Shown here: in pieces, positions 8,705 to 16,349 of the stretch
Numbering within the stretch: position 1 is the first letter of the stretch
Layout of the letters: each line of letters starts with the position of its first letter
Source: Cryobacterium zongtaii
GTDB lineage: Bacteria > Actinomycetota > Actinomycetes > Actinomycetales > Microbacteriaceae
DNA: 35,092 nucleotides
Direction: 5' to 3'
NCBI RefSeq assembly: GCF_002909375.1
Contig: NZ_PPXD01000019.1
Location: 2,290 to 37,381, forward strand
Position numbers and translations under genes: made by a program
The notes under the pieces: model-generated
Databases searched by the model: none
What the model was told of the DNA's origin: nothing
What the model saw: the letters and a program-made list of their open reading frames with translations, nothing else

Positions 8705-8745
8705 GCCGGCCGGGAGTCCTACCCACGATTCGACTCCCGGCCGGC
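8705..8745 (+). promoter_or_regulatory. Perfect 14-bp stem-loop between xylF and xylG
   Basis: GCCGGCCGGGAGTC (8705-8718) pairs without mismatch with GACTCCCGGCCGGC (8732-8745) around a 13-base loop. No T-run follows, so full termination is unlikely. In binding-protein ABC operons such hairpins protect the upstream mRNA from 3' exonucleases or attenuate read-through, giving more binding protein than ATPase and permease. Confidence 0.75.
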
Positions 8746-8788
8746 CCACCGGCTCCAACAGCCAGCGGCTGCAAACAGAGGAATCACA

Positions 8789-9658
8789 ATGACCGTGCTT
8801 TCCCCCGAACCCGTGCAGGGCGCACCAACCAGCGAACTCGTGCTCTCCATGCGCGGGATCGACAAGAACTTCGGCGCCGTGCAAGCCCTCACCGCCATCG
8901 ACCTGGACATCTACTCCGGTGAGGTGGTTGCGCTGGTCGGCGACAACGGTGCCGGCAAGTCCACCCTGATCAAGATCCTTGCCGGCGTGCACCCCAAGGA
9001 CGGCGGCACGATCACCGACGGAGACAAATCGGTCACGATCAACAACCCGGCTGAATCCGGCGCGTTGGGCATCGCCACCGTCTACCAGGACCTGGCCCTG
9101 TGCGACAACCTCGACGTGGTCGCCAACCTGTTCCTCGGCCACGAACTCGGCCGGGGCACCATCGACGAGGTCGAGATGGAGAAGCGCTCCTGGGAGCTGC
9201 TGCGGCAACTGTCGGCACGCATCCCCTCGGTGCGTATCCCGGTGGCGTCGTTGTCTGGCGGTCAGCGCCAGACCGTGGCCATCGCCCGTTCGCTGATCGG
9301 CGACCCGCGCATCGTGATCCTCGACGAGCCCACCGCGGCGTTGGGCGTGGCCCAGACCGCCGAGGTGCTCAACCTCATCGAGCGGCTGCGTGAACGCGGC
9401 CTGGCCGTGGTGCTGATCAGCCACAACATGGCGGATGTGCAGGCCGTCGCCGACCGCATCGTGGTGCTGCGTCTGGGCCGCAACAACGGTGAATTCAAGG
9501 TGGCCGATGTCACCTACGAAGACATCATCGCGGCCATCACCGGCGCCTCCGACAACGCCGTCACCCGGCGCGCCCAAGCCAGGGTCGGCTCTCCGGAGGC
9601 CGCGGATGACGCTGTTCCACCCCCTGATGTTGCACCCCCAGAGGAGGCCCGGCCATGA
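8789..9658 (+). CDS. xylG: Sugar ABC transporter ATPase, single nucleotide-binding domain
   Basis: A 289-residue ABC ATPase with Walker A GDNGAGKST (residues 51-59), Q-loop VYQDLAL, signature LSGGQ, Walker B VILDEPTAAL and switch histidine in ISHNMADV. It powers import through XylH. XylG and RbsA of E. coli have two fused ABC domains (about 500 residues); this has one, so it should act as a homodimer, as in FrcA-type importers. The last 30 residues are an acidic, proline-rich tail. ATG 8789 follows an AGAGGA ribosome site. The stop overlaps the permease start (ATGA), so the two are translationally coupled. Confidence 0.9.
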   Translation: MTVLSPEPVQGAPTSELVLSMRGIDKNFGAVQALTAIDLDIYSGEVVALVGDNGAGKSTLIKILAGVHPKDGGTITDGDKSVTINNPAESGALGIATVYQDLALCDNLDVVANLFLGHELGRGTIDEVEMEKRSWELLRQLSARIPSVRIPVASLSGGQRQTVAIARSLIGDPRIVILDEPTAALGVAQTAEVLNLIERLRERGLAVVLISHNMADVQAVADRIVVLRLGRNNGEFKVADVTYEDIIAAITGASDNAVTRRAQARVGSPEAADDAVPPPDVAPPEEARP

Positions 9659-10959
9659 CGACCCCGACATCGCCCCCACAGTCCAGCCCGCCCGAACCGG
9701 CGGCGCCGCCCACCGAAACCGTGCGCCTCGCCGCGGTGGCCGCCGACCTGCAGGACGAGCGCCTCATCCAGCAGCACGGCATCGGCGGTGCGGTGCGCGC
9801 CTTCGGTCGGCGGGTACGTTCCGGTGACATCGGTTCGTTGCCCGTTGTGATCGGCCTGATCGTGATCTGGGTGGCGTTCTCCCTGCTCAACCCCAACTTC
9901 CTCTCCAGCACCAACCTGGTCAACCTCACCCTGCAGTGCGCGGCCGTCGGCACCATCTCCATCGGCATCGTGCTGGTGCTGCTGCTGGGCGAGATCGACC
10001 TGTCGGTCGGGTCGGTCAGCGGCCTGTCCGCGGCCATCCTCGCGGTCGGGTTTGTGAATCTGGGCTGGCCGCTGCCGGTCGCCCTGCTGGCCTCGTTGCT
10101 GTCCGGTGTGGTCATCGGCCTGCTGTACGGGTTCCTGTATACCCGGTTCGGGGTACCCAGCTTCGTGATCACCCTGGCCGGGTTGCTCGGCTTCCTCGGG
10201 CTGCAGCTGTGGGTGCTCGGCTCCACGGGGTCGATCAACATCCCGTTCGATTCCTGGATCGTGCAGTTCGCCCAGCAGTGGTTCCTGCCCGACTGGCTCT
10301 CCTACGTGCTGGTGATACTGACGGCGCTGGCCTATGCGGCGCAACTGTTCGTCACCGCGAACCGGCGGGCGGCGGCGGGGCTCTCGGCCGTGCCGGCCAC
10401 CTCGATCGTGGTGCGCAGCGTGTTCCTGCTGCTGGTGCTCGCCGTGCCCACCTGGTACCTCAACCAGACCCGCGGTGTCGGCGCGACATTCGTGCTGTTC
10501 CTGGTGCTCGTCGTGGTGATGAACTTCTTCCTCACCCGCACCCGCTGGGGCCGGTCGGTGTACGCGGTCGGCGGCAATGTGGAGGCCGCCCGGCGGTCCG
10601 GCATCAACGTCACCAAGGTCTACCTCACGGTTTTTGTGCTGTGCTCCACCTTCGCGGCTCTGGGCGGCATCCTCGCCGCGGGCCGGCTGGCGGCAGCCAA
10701 CCAGGGCTCGGGCGGCGGCGACACCAACCTCAACGCCATCGCCGCCGCGGTGATCGGCGGTGCCAGCCTCTTCGGCGGCCGCGGCAGCGCGTTCTCCGCG
10801 CTGTTGGGCATCCTGGTGATCCAGTCGATCTCCAGCGGCCTGACCCTACTCAACCTGGACTCGTCGATCCGGTACATGATCACCGGCGCGGTGCTGCTGC
10901 TCGCGGTCATCGTCGACTCCCTGTCGCGCCGCACCCGGGCGTCGCACGGTAGAGCCTGA
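9655..10959 (+). CDS. xylH: Xylose-type ABC transporter permease
   Basis: A 434-residue permease of the BPD_transp_2 (RbsC/XylH) family. After a proline-rich, soluble N-terminal region of about 60 residues come about ten to twelve hydrophobic helices. Family signatures are the GEIDLSVGSVSGLSAAI segment near the third helix, NRRAAAGLSAV in the central cytoplasmic loop, YAVGGNVEAARRSGINV (the ATPase-coupling loop), and AAAVIGGASLFGGRGS before the last helices. The long central insertion between the GSTGSINIPF loop and the VRSVFLLL helix is typical of XylH rather than RbsC. It forms the membrane channel for the sugar bound by XylF. It overlaps xylG by four bases. Confidence 0.9.
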   Translation: MTTPTSPPQSSPPEPAAPPTETVRLAAVAADLQDERLIQQHGIGGAVRAFGRRVRSGDIGSLPVVIGLIVIWVAFSLLNPNFLSSTNLVNLTLQCAAVGTISIGIVLVLLLGEIDLSVGSVSGLSAAILAVGFVNLGWPLPVALLASLLSGVVIGLLYGFLYTRFGVPSFVITLAGLLGFLGLQLWVLGSTGSINIPFDSWIVQFAQQWFLPDWLSYVLVILTALAYAAQLFVTANRRAAAGLSAVPATSIVVRSVFLLLVLAVPTWYLNQTRGVGATFVLFLVLVVVMNFFLTRTRWGRSVYAVGGNVEAARRSGINVTKVYLTVFVLCSTFAALGGILAAGRLAAANQGSGGGDTNLNAIAAAVIGGASLFGGRGSAFSALLGILVIQSISSGLTLLNLDSSIRYMITGAVLLLAVIVDSLSRRTRASHGRA

Positions 10960-10990
10960 CCGCCTCCCGCCCGGGGCCGGGCGGAGGCGG
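10960..10990 (+). terminator. GC-rich hairpin after xylH, probable transcription end
   Basis: The arms 10960-10974 and 10977-10990 (CCGGGCGGAGGCGG) pair over 14 bases with a single bulged C and almost no loop. It starts directly after the xylH stop. There is no U-tract, so it may work as a pause or 3'-end protector rather than a classical intrinsic terminator. Confidence 0.55.
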
Positions 10991-11119
10991 CAGAGGAAGG
11001 CGGCGGTTCTCGCCCCACCCCGGCAGCGCAGCCGGCGAGGCAGGATCGCCGCCTTCGCGTTGCCGGGACGCGGCACCATCGCCGGGAGTACCTCATGCAA
11101 GTGGCGGTGATCCCCTTCG

Positions 11120-11187
11120 CTGACTTGCCGCAACGTTCCCTTTCCAGAGCAGGCACAGGGGGTTTTGCAGCAACTCGGCAGGTCAGT
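11120..11187. repeat. Intergenic inverted-repeat element of the GCAACTCGGC family
   Basis: CTGACTTGCCG (11120-11130) pairs with CGGCAGGTCAG (11177-11187) with one mismatch. Inside lies AGGGGGTTTTGCAGCAACTC (11157-11176), which resembles sequence at 30821-30846 and, on the other strand, 30711-30740. The rest of the gap 10960-11207 shows no gene. Confidence 0.5.
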
Positions 11188-11207
11188 CGGCTCGGCGGGG
11201 CGGGAAC

Positions 11208-12302
11208 CTAGGTTGCCAGGGTCGCGGCCTCGCGCAGGAGATCGGCGGCAGTGTCATCGCCGTGCGCGGCCAGGGCCACCACGTCGCCGATCACCACGAC
11301 GGCGGGGGAGCGCACCCCGGCGTGGGCCGCGAGCGCGGCGATGCTGTCCAGCCGGCCGAGGGTCGTGCGCTGGTCGTGGGCGAAACCGCGCTCCACGATC
11401 GCCACGGGCATGTCGGTGCGCATCCCGAGCCTGGTGAGGCCGGCAACCAGCTGCTGCAGGGTGCCGATTCCCATCAGGACCACGATGGTGCCGCCCAGGC
11501 CCACCAGGTGGGTCAGTTCGGTGTCGCTGATCGGCGCGTGCCCGGAGATCACCGTGAACATCCGGGTGATCTCGCGGTGGGTGACGGGGATGCCCGCGGC
11601 GGCCGGCACGGCGATGGCGCTGGTCACCCCCGAGATCACGGTCACCGGCACACCGGCGGCGCGGCAGGCGATGACTTCTTCGCCACCCCGACCGAAGACG
11701 AACGGGTCGCCGCCTTTCAGGCGCACCACGGTGAGGCCGGCCAGGGCGGATGCCACCATCATCCGCTCAGCATCGCGTTGGGGGATCGCGTGGTGACCGG
11801 GAGCCTTGCCCACGTCGATCTGCTCGGCGCCGGGCGCCCAGACGTCGAGCCTGTCGGTGGGGCCGAGCCGGTCGTAATAGACGATGTCGGCCGCGTTCAG
11901 TGCCGCGAGCGCACCGACCGTGAGCAGGCTTTCCAGGCCGGGGCCGCCGCCGACGAGCGTGACCGACCCGATGGGCGCGGTCGACGCCGCGGTTTCCCGG
12001 CTCAGCCAGGTGCGGTGCCGCCCGCACGCCGCAGCGATCACGGCGTCGGTGGGCGGAGTGGTCTCCACGACGGCGACCAGGTCGACGGCGGCGATGAGCG
12101 CATCCCAGGCGCCGACCGACCGGGGAAACACCGGGGTGTGCACCCCGGGCGCCGGTCGGACGGCCGGTGAATGCGGGCCGGGTCCGGCCAGGTGGTACAC
12201 GGTCGCGCCCGCGGCAAGGTACCGCGCGAGGACACGGCGTGCCGCGTGGGCCCCGCCGACGACGAGCACCCGTTTCCCCGAGAAGTCGAGGCCGGCGGAC
12301 AC
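11208..12302 (-). CDS. cobA: Uroporphyrinogen-III C-methyltransferase with degenerate CysG-like N-terminal domain
   Basis: A 364-residue protein. Residues from about 110 on are the SumT/CobA tetrapyrrole methyltransferase domain: VTLVGGGPGLESLLT, ADIVYYDRL, VVRLKGGDPFVFGRGGEE and the VISGVTSAIAVPAAAGIPVTHR segment. It methylates uroporphyrinogen III twice to precorrin-2 with SAM, toward siroheme for NirB. The first ~110 residues look like the Rossmann part of precorrin-2 dehydrogenase (RVLVVGGAHAARRVLARYL), but the glycine motif is weakened (GGAHAA for GGGxVA) and the following CysG dimerisation region is missing. In the methyltransferase motif the usual GPGDP is GPGLE. The GTG start lies three bases after the nirB stop, so the two form an operon. 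Which protein does the dehydrogenase step is unclear. Confidence 0.87.
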   Translation of the reverse strand: MSAGLDFSGKRVLVVGGAHAARRVLARYLAAGATVYHLAGPGPHSPAVRPAPGVHTPVFPRSVGAWDALIAAVDLVAVVETTPPTDAVIAAACGRHRTWLSRETAASTAPIGSVTLVGGGPGLESLLTVGALAALNAADIVYYDRLGPTDRLDVWAPGAEQIDVGKAPGHHAIPQRDAERMMVASALAGLTVVRLKGGDPFVFGRGGEEVIACRAAGVPVTVISGVTSAIAVPAAAGIPVTHREITRMFTVISGHAPISDTELTHLVGLGGTIVVLMGIGTLQQLVAGLTRLGMRTDMPVAIVERGFAHDQRTTLGRLDSIAALAAHAGVRSPAVVVIGDVVALAAHGDDTAADLLREAATLAT

Positions 12303-12305
12303 GGG

Positions 12306-14978
12306 CTACTCCACGCCGGTCGCCGAGGAAACCGGGATGTCGATGTCGTCCCGGCGAACCGGGATGGTGAGGCCGGCCAGGTGGACGGGGCCGGCGGCGC
12401 TGGTGCCGTCGCGTTCTTCAGGGCGGGCCGGACGCGGCTGGCCGCGTTCGATCACCTGAAGGAGCGACGGGTCGGGGGTGTCGGAGTTCACGAACGGCCG
12501 GAACCGGCGCAGGCGCTCGGGATCGGCCAGCGTGGCGGCCCACTCGTCTTCGTACACGTCGATGTGGGCGGCCATGGCCGCTTCGAGGTCATCGGCGATG
12601 CCCAGGGAATCGCTGCAGACGACGTCGCGGACGTGGTCGAAACCACCCTCGATGTCTTCCTGCCAGCGGGCGGTGCGCTGCACGCGGTCGGCGGTGCGGA
12701 TGTAGTACATCAGGTAGCGGTCGATGTACTTGATCAGGGTTTCCTCGTCGAGGTCCTTGGCGAGCAGCACGGCGTGAACCGGCTGGAAGCCGCCGTTACC
12801 GCCGACGTAGAGGTTCCAGCCCAGCTCGGTGGCGATGACGCCGATGTCCTTGGCGCGGGCCTCGGCGCACTCGCGGGCGCAGCCGGAGACACCGATCTTG
12901 AACTTGTGCGGCGAGCGCAGGCCGCGGTAGCGGTTCTCCAGCGTGATCGCCAGCGCCACGGAATCCTGCACTCCGAAGCGGCACCAGGCCGACCCCACAC
13001 ACGACTTCGCCGTGCGCAGGCTCTTGCCGTAGGCCTGGCCGGACTCGAAACCGGCATCCACCAGGGTGCGCCAGATGTCGGGCAGCTGGTCGAGCCGGGC
13101 GCCGAACAGGGCGATCCGCTGGCCACCGGTGATCTTGGTGTACAGGTTGAATTCGGCGGCGACCTCGCCGATCGCGATGAGCTTCTCCGGGGTGATCTCA
13201 CCACCGGGAATGCGGGGGATAACCGAGTAGCTGCCGTCCTTCTGCATGTTGCCGAGGGCACGGTCGTTGGTGTCCTGCAGGCCGCCACGGCCGGCATCCA
13301 GGATGTACGCGGAGGACTGCGAGGCCAGGATCGAGGCGATGGTGGGCTTGCAGACATCGCAGCCGAGGCCGGTGCCGAAGCGTTCCATGATCTGGTCGAA
13401 CGAGGTGAGCTGCAGTACCCGCACCGACTCGAACAGTTCGCTGCGGCTGATCGAGATGTGCTCGCAGAGCGCCTTCGAGATTTCAAGGCCGGCGGCGGTC
13501 AGTTCGGTTTCGAGAACCTTCTTGAGCAGCGGCACGCACGAGCCGCACTGGGTGCCGGCTCGGGTGCAGGCCTTGAGCGCGCCGAGCTCGGTGACGGGGT
13601 CGCCGTGGTCGCCACGGATGGCCGCGCGCACGGTGCCGAACGACACGTCGTTGCAGGAGCACAGCTGGGCGTCGTCGGGCATGTCGGAGCTGGACGGCAG
13701 CTCGGCGCCGGAGGCGGACAGGTACGCGCCGGGTTCGGCGGGCAGTTCGCGGCCGAGCAGCGGGCGCAGCGACAGGTACGGGGAGGCGTCGCCGACGAAG
13801 ATGCCGCCGAGCAGGGTCTTGGCGTCGCTGGACACGACGACCTTCTGGTACAGGCCACGCGCGGGGTCGGCGTAGACGACCTCGAGGGCCCGGTCGCCGG
13901 TGCCGAAGGCGTCACCGAAGCTGGCCACCTCCACACCGGAGAGCTTGAGCTTGGTGGCGTCATCGATGCCGGGGAACAGGGCCTGGCCGCCGTTGAGCCT
14001 GTCGGCCACGACCTCGGCCATCGCGTTCGCGGGAGCGACGAGTCCGATGCAGCGGCCGTCGTAGCTGGCGACCTCGCCGATGGCCCAGATACCGGGCACG
14101 GAGCTGGAGCAGTCGTCGCCGATCACGATGCCGCCGCGCGGGCCGATCTCCAGGCCCGCCGCGCGGGCGAGTTCGTCGCGGGCACGGATGCCGATGGACC
14201 AGACGATCAGGTCGGCGTTGATCTGCCGATCGTCGTCGAGGGTCAACCCGAGTACCTGGCCGGTCTCGGCGACGAGGATCTCGGTGGGCCGGTGGCCGAG
14301 TTCGAGGTGGATGCCCTGGCCGTGGATGAGACGGCCGAGGGCCATGCCGGCACCCTGGTCGAGCTGGGTGGGCATCAGCCAGGTGGCGCCATCCACGATC
14401 GTGGTGTTGGCGCCGAGGCGCTGCACACCGCCGGCGGCCTCGAGCCCGAGCAGGCCGCCGCCGATCACGGTGACGTTCGCGGGCCGGCCGAACTTCGCCT
14501 TCAGGCGCGCGGTCTCGCTGACGAGGAAGTCCACGTCCTCGATGGTGCGGTACACGACACCCTTGTCGCCACCGGGAACCGGCGGAACGAAGGCGCTCGA
14601 ACCCGTCGCGAACACCAGGTCGTCGTAGATCAGGGCGTCACCGTTGTCGAGGGTGACGGTCCGGGCCGCGGGGTCCACGGCGGTGACGCGGCAGCCGCCG
14701 CGGTAGCGCACGGTCTCGGACTGCCAGAACACCGGGTCGCCCAGGGTGAGGTCCTCCGGACCGTTCAGGCGGTGCGAGAGGGAAACCCTGTCGTAGGGCA
14801 GGTGGATTTCCTCGCCGATGACGGTGATGTCGACGGGCCGGGCGGAATCGCCATCCGCGACGGTGCGGGCGACCATGGCCTCGGTGAACCGGTGCGCGGC
14901 GGGGCCGCCTCCGATCACGATGACGCGGCGCACGCCGTCCGATTCGCTGGTCGTCGGCAGGGGAGTGTTCAGTGTCAT
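12306..14978 (-). CDS. nirB: Assimilatory nitrite reductase [NAD(P)H] large subunit
   Basis: An 890-residue flavo-iron-sulfur-siroheme enzyme that reduces nitrite to ammonium with NAD(P)H. Domains in order: an FAD/NAD(P) disulfide-reductase-like module from about residue 17 (VIVIGGGPAAHRF); a BFD-type [2Fe-2S] domain with Cys440, Cys442, Cys478 and Cys481; a second CDVCKP motif; the ferredoxin-like half domain; and the siroheme/[4Fe-4S] domain with Cys660, Cys666, Cys700 and Cys704. All ligands are present. The frame is open to 15443, but ATG 14978 precedes the FAD motif by the usual distance and has a weak GAGAG ribosome site. The small subunit gene nirD is not downstream as usual but diverges from the same intergenic region; cobA follows instead. 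Confidence 0.95.
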   Translation of the reverse strand: MTLNTPLPTTSESDGVRRVIVIGGGPAAHRFTEAMVARTVADGDSARPVDITVIGEEIHLPYDRVSLSHRLNGPEDLTLGDPVFWQSETVRYRGGCRVTAVDPAARTVTLDNGDALIYDDLVFATGSSAFVPPVPGGDKGVVYRTIEDVDFLVSETARLKAKFGRPANVTVIGGGLLGLEAAGGVQRLGANTTIVDGATWLMPTQLDQGAGMALGRLIHGQGIHLELGHRPTEILVAETGQVLGLTLDDDRQINADLIVWSIGIRARDELARAAGLEIGPRGGIVIGDDCSSSVPGIWAIGEVASYDGRCIGLVAPANAMAEVVADRLNGGQALFPGIDDATKLKLSGVEVASFGDAFGTGDRALEVVYADPARGLYQKVVVSSDAKTLLGGIFVGDASPYLSLRPLLGRELPAEPGAYLSASGAELPSSSDMPDDAQLCSCNDVSFGTVRAAIRGDHGDPVTELGALKACTRAGTQCGSCVPLLKKVLETELTAAGLEISKALCEHISISRSELFESVRVLQLTSFDQIMERFGTGLGCDVCKPTIASILASQSSAYILDAGRGGLQDTNDRALGNMQKDGSYSVIPRIPGGEITPEKLIAIGEVAAEFNLYTKITGGQRIALFGARLDQLPDIWRTLVDAGFESGQAYGKSLRTAKSCVGSAWCRFGVQDSVALAITLENRYRGLRSPHKFKIGVSGCARECAEARAKDIGVIATELGWNLYVGGNGGFQPVHAVLLAKDLDEETLIKYIDRYLMYYIRTADRVQRTARWQEDIEGGFDHVRDVVCSDSLGIADDLEAAMAAHIDVYEDEWAATLADPERLRRFRPFVNSDTPDPSLLQVIERGQPRPARPEERDGTSAAGPVHLAGLTIPVRRDDIDIPVSSATGVE

Positions 14979-15180
14979 TACGGCATCTCTCGGGTAAATC
15001 AGGCCGCATAATCCCGACGGCGTCGTCCGCCGTCGCGCCGACCTCATGGCGTCCCTCAAGTAAGTCACATCCGCGCGCGCTAAAAGAGGGTACTTGGTCC
15101 CGAAGATCACGACCCCGGCTTGGGTAATCTGAGGGGGTGCCGAACGCATCCACTGGCCCGGCGCCGGAATCGAGGACATC
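14979..15180. promoter_or_regulatory. Divergent nirB/nirD control region
   Basis: The 202-base gap holds the promoters for both halves of nitrite reductase. A TAATCT -10 candidate for nirD is at 15125-15130. A hairpin, CGACGGCG (15015-15022) with CGCCGTCG (15028-15035), lies in the predicted nirB leader. I could not identify a convincing GlnR or other nitrogen-regulator site by eye. Confidence 0.5.
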
Positions 15181-15579
15181 ATGCTGACCACTGAAAGCAC
15201 CACCGCGCCGCGGAGCGCCGACGCCACCACCGGATGGGCGACAGTCTGCGAACTCTCCCAGCTCGAACCCCTGTGGGCAGAAGCGGCCATCGTCGACGGC
15301 GAGCAGCTCGCGCTGGTGCGGATGCCCGACGGAACCGTGTACGCCGTCTCCAACCGGGACCCCGCGACCGGCTCGTTCGTGATGTGCCGGGGAATCGTCG
15401 GCTCGCACGGGGACCGGGTGACGTTGGCCTCGCCGCTGCACAAGCAGGTTTATGACCTGGCCACCGGTGAGTGCTTCACCTCCGCCGACTTCACGCTGCC
15501 CACCTTCGAGACCAGGGTCGAATCCGGCTCGGTGCAGGTGCGGCTGGCCCCGGACGCCTCGGCCCGCGCCGCGGCGTGA
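15181..15579 (+). CDS. nirD: Nitrite reductase [NAD(P)H] small subunit
   Basis: A 132-residue Rieske-fold protein of the NirD family: VCELSQLEPLWAEAAIVDGEQ, then VYAVSNRDPATGSFVMCRGI and LASPLHKQVYDLATGEC. As in E. coli NirD, the CxH...CxxH cluster ligands of true Rieske proteins are absent, so it should be structural for the NirB complex rather than an electron carrier. ATG 15181 has a GAGGA ribosome site seven bases upstream. It is transcribed away from nirB and overlaps the downstream chelatase gene (TGATG). Coordinated expression of the two subunits must therefore come from two back-to-back promoters. Confidence 0.9.
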   Translation: MLTTESTTAPRSADATTGWATVCELSQLEPLWAEAAIVDGEQLALVRMPDGTVYAVSNRDPATGSFVMCRGIVGSHGDRVTLASPLHKQVYDLATGECFTSADFTLPTFETRVESGSVQVRLAPDASARAAA

Positions 15580-16322
15580 TGAGCGACGCACTCCAGCGCG
15601 ACACAGCGCCGCTCCTGCTCCTCGCCTCGCACGGCTCCCGGGATCCCGCTGCCCAGCGCGCGGTGCTGGCCCTCGTCGACGCGGTGACCCTGGCGCTGAC
15701 CACGATCAGCCCGGCCACTCCGGTGGCGGCCGGTTTCATCGATGTGCAGCAGCCGGATGTGCCGCAGTGCCTCGCCGAGGCCGACCCCGGCCGGTCCGCC
15801 GTCATCGTGCCGCTGCTGGTGTCCGCCGGGTACCACGTGAAGTTCGACCTCGCCAACGCGGTGGCCCAGGCCCAGCCGCGTCAGGTCGGCGTGACCGCGG
15901 CGCTCGGACCCGACAGTCGGCTGACCGGCATCCTCGCCGACCGGTTGGCCCAGAGCGGCCTGCGCGCGGAAGACCGCGTGATCCTCGCCGCCGCGGGATC
16001 CAGCGATGCGGACGCCGTGGCCGACTGCCGCACAGCGGGCGAGCAGCTCGCCGCCCTCCTGAGCCGACCGGTCACCGTCGCCTTCATCGCCGCCGCAACG
16101 CCGAGCCTGGTCGATGCCGTGGCCGCCGCGCGCAGTGAGTCACCGGATGCCCGCGTGGTCGTCGCGAGCTATCTGCTGGCACCGGGAACCTTCGCCAGGT
16201 GGTCGCAGGACGCCGGCGCGGACGTGGTCAGCGCGACCCTTCTCGTCGAGGGCGAGGAGCCCCCGGCCGCACTCGTCGACGTGGTGGTGGACCGGTACCT
16301 GAGCGGCGTGCGCGCGCTCTGA
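15579..16322 (+). CDS. CbiX/SirB-type sirohydrochlorin chelatase
   Basis: A 247-residue protein of the class II chelatase family: two related halves, the first starting LLLLASHGSRDPAAQ with catalytic-type His18, followed by AGFIDVQQPDVPQCL and VPLLVSAGYHVKFDL with the second conserved histidine. It should insert Fe2+ into sirohydrochlorin as the last step of siroheme synthesis, supplying NirB. Cobalt insertion is a possible alternative, since the family includes CbiX, but no other cobalamin gene is nearby. Its ATG overlaps the nirD stop by one base, so translation is coupled. The second half (from about residue 125) keeps the fold but lacks the active-site histidine. Confidence 0.88.
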   Translation: MSDALQRDTAPLLLLASHGSRDPAAQRAVLALVDAVTLALTTISPATPVAAGFIDVQQPDVPQCLAEADPGRSAVIVPLLVSAGYHVKFDLANAVAQAQPRQVGVTAALGPDSRLTGILADRLAQSGLRAEDRVILAAAGSSDADAVADCRTAGEQLAALLSRPVTVAFIAAATPSLVDAVAAARSESPDARVVVASYLLAPGTFARWSQDAGADVVSATLLVEGEEPPAALVDVVVDRYLSGVRAL

Positions 16323-16349
16323 CGCCGGGCGGGTCGGCAGCAAGAGGGC

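Noticed and set aside
7523..9679. A 718-codon minus-strand frame opposite xylF and xylG
   Set aside because: Both plus-strand proteins have signal or Walker motifs and ribosome sites; the antisense frame has none.
12171..15011. A 946-codon open frame on the plus strand opposite nirB
   Set aside because: It is a GC-bias shadow: NirB on the other strand has every expected cofactor motif, while this frame is low-complexity His/Asp/Gly/Arg-rich with no domain.
15060..15130. A GlnR-type binding site in the nirB/nirD gap
   Set aside because: Only scattered GTNAC-like pieces with wrong spacing are seen; a matrix scan would be needed.
14979..15443. An N-terminal extension of nirB up to 15443
   Set aside because: It would overlap nirD and its promoter, and the FAD motif already lies at the normal distance from ATG 14978.
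15181..15579. Reading NirD as a true Rieske iron-sulfur protein
   Set aside because: The CxH and CxxH ligand pairs are absent; this is normal for NirD.
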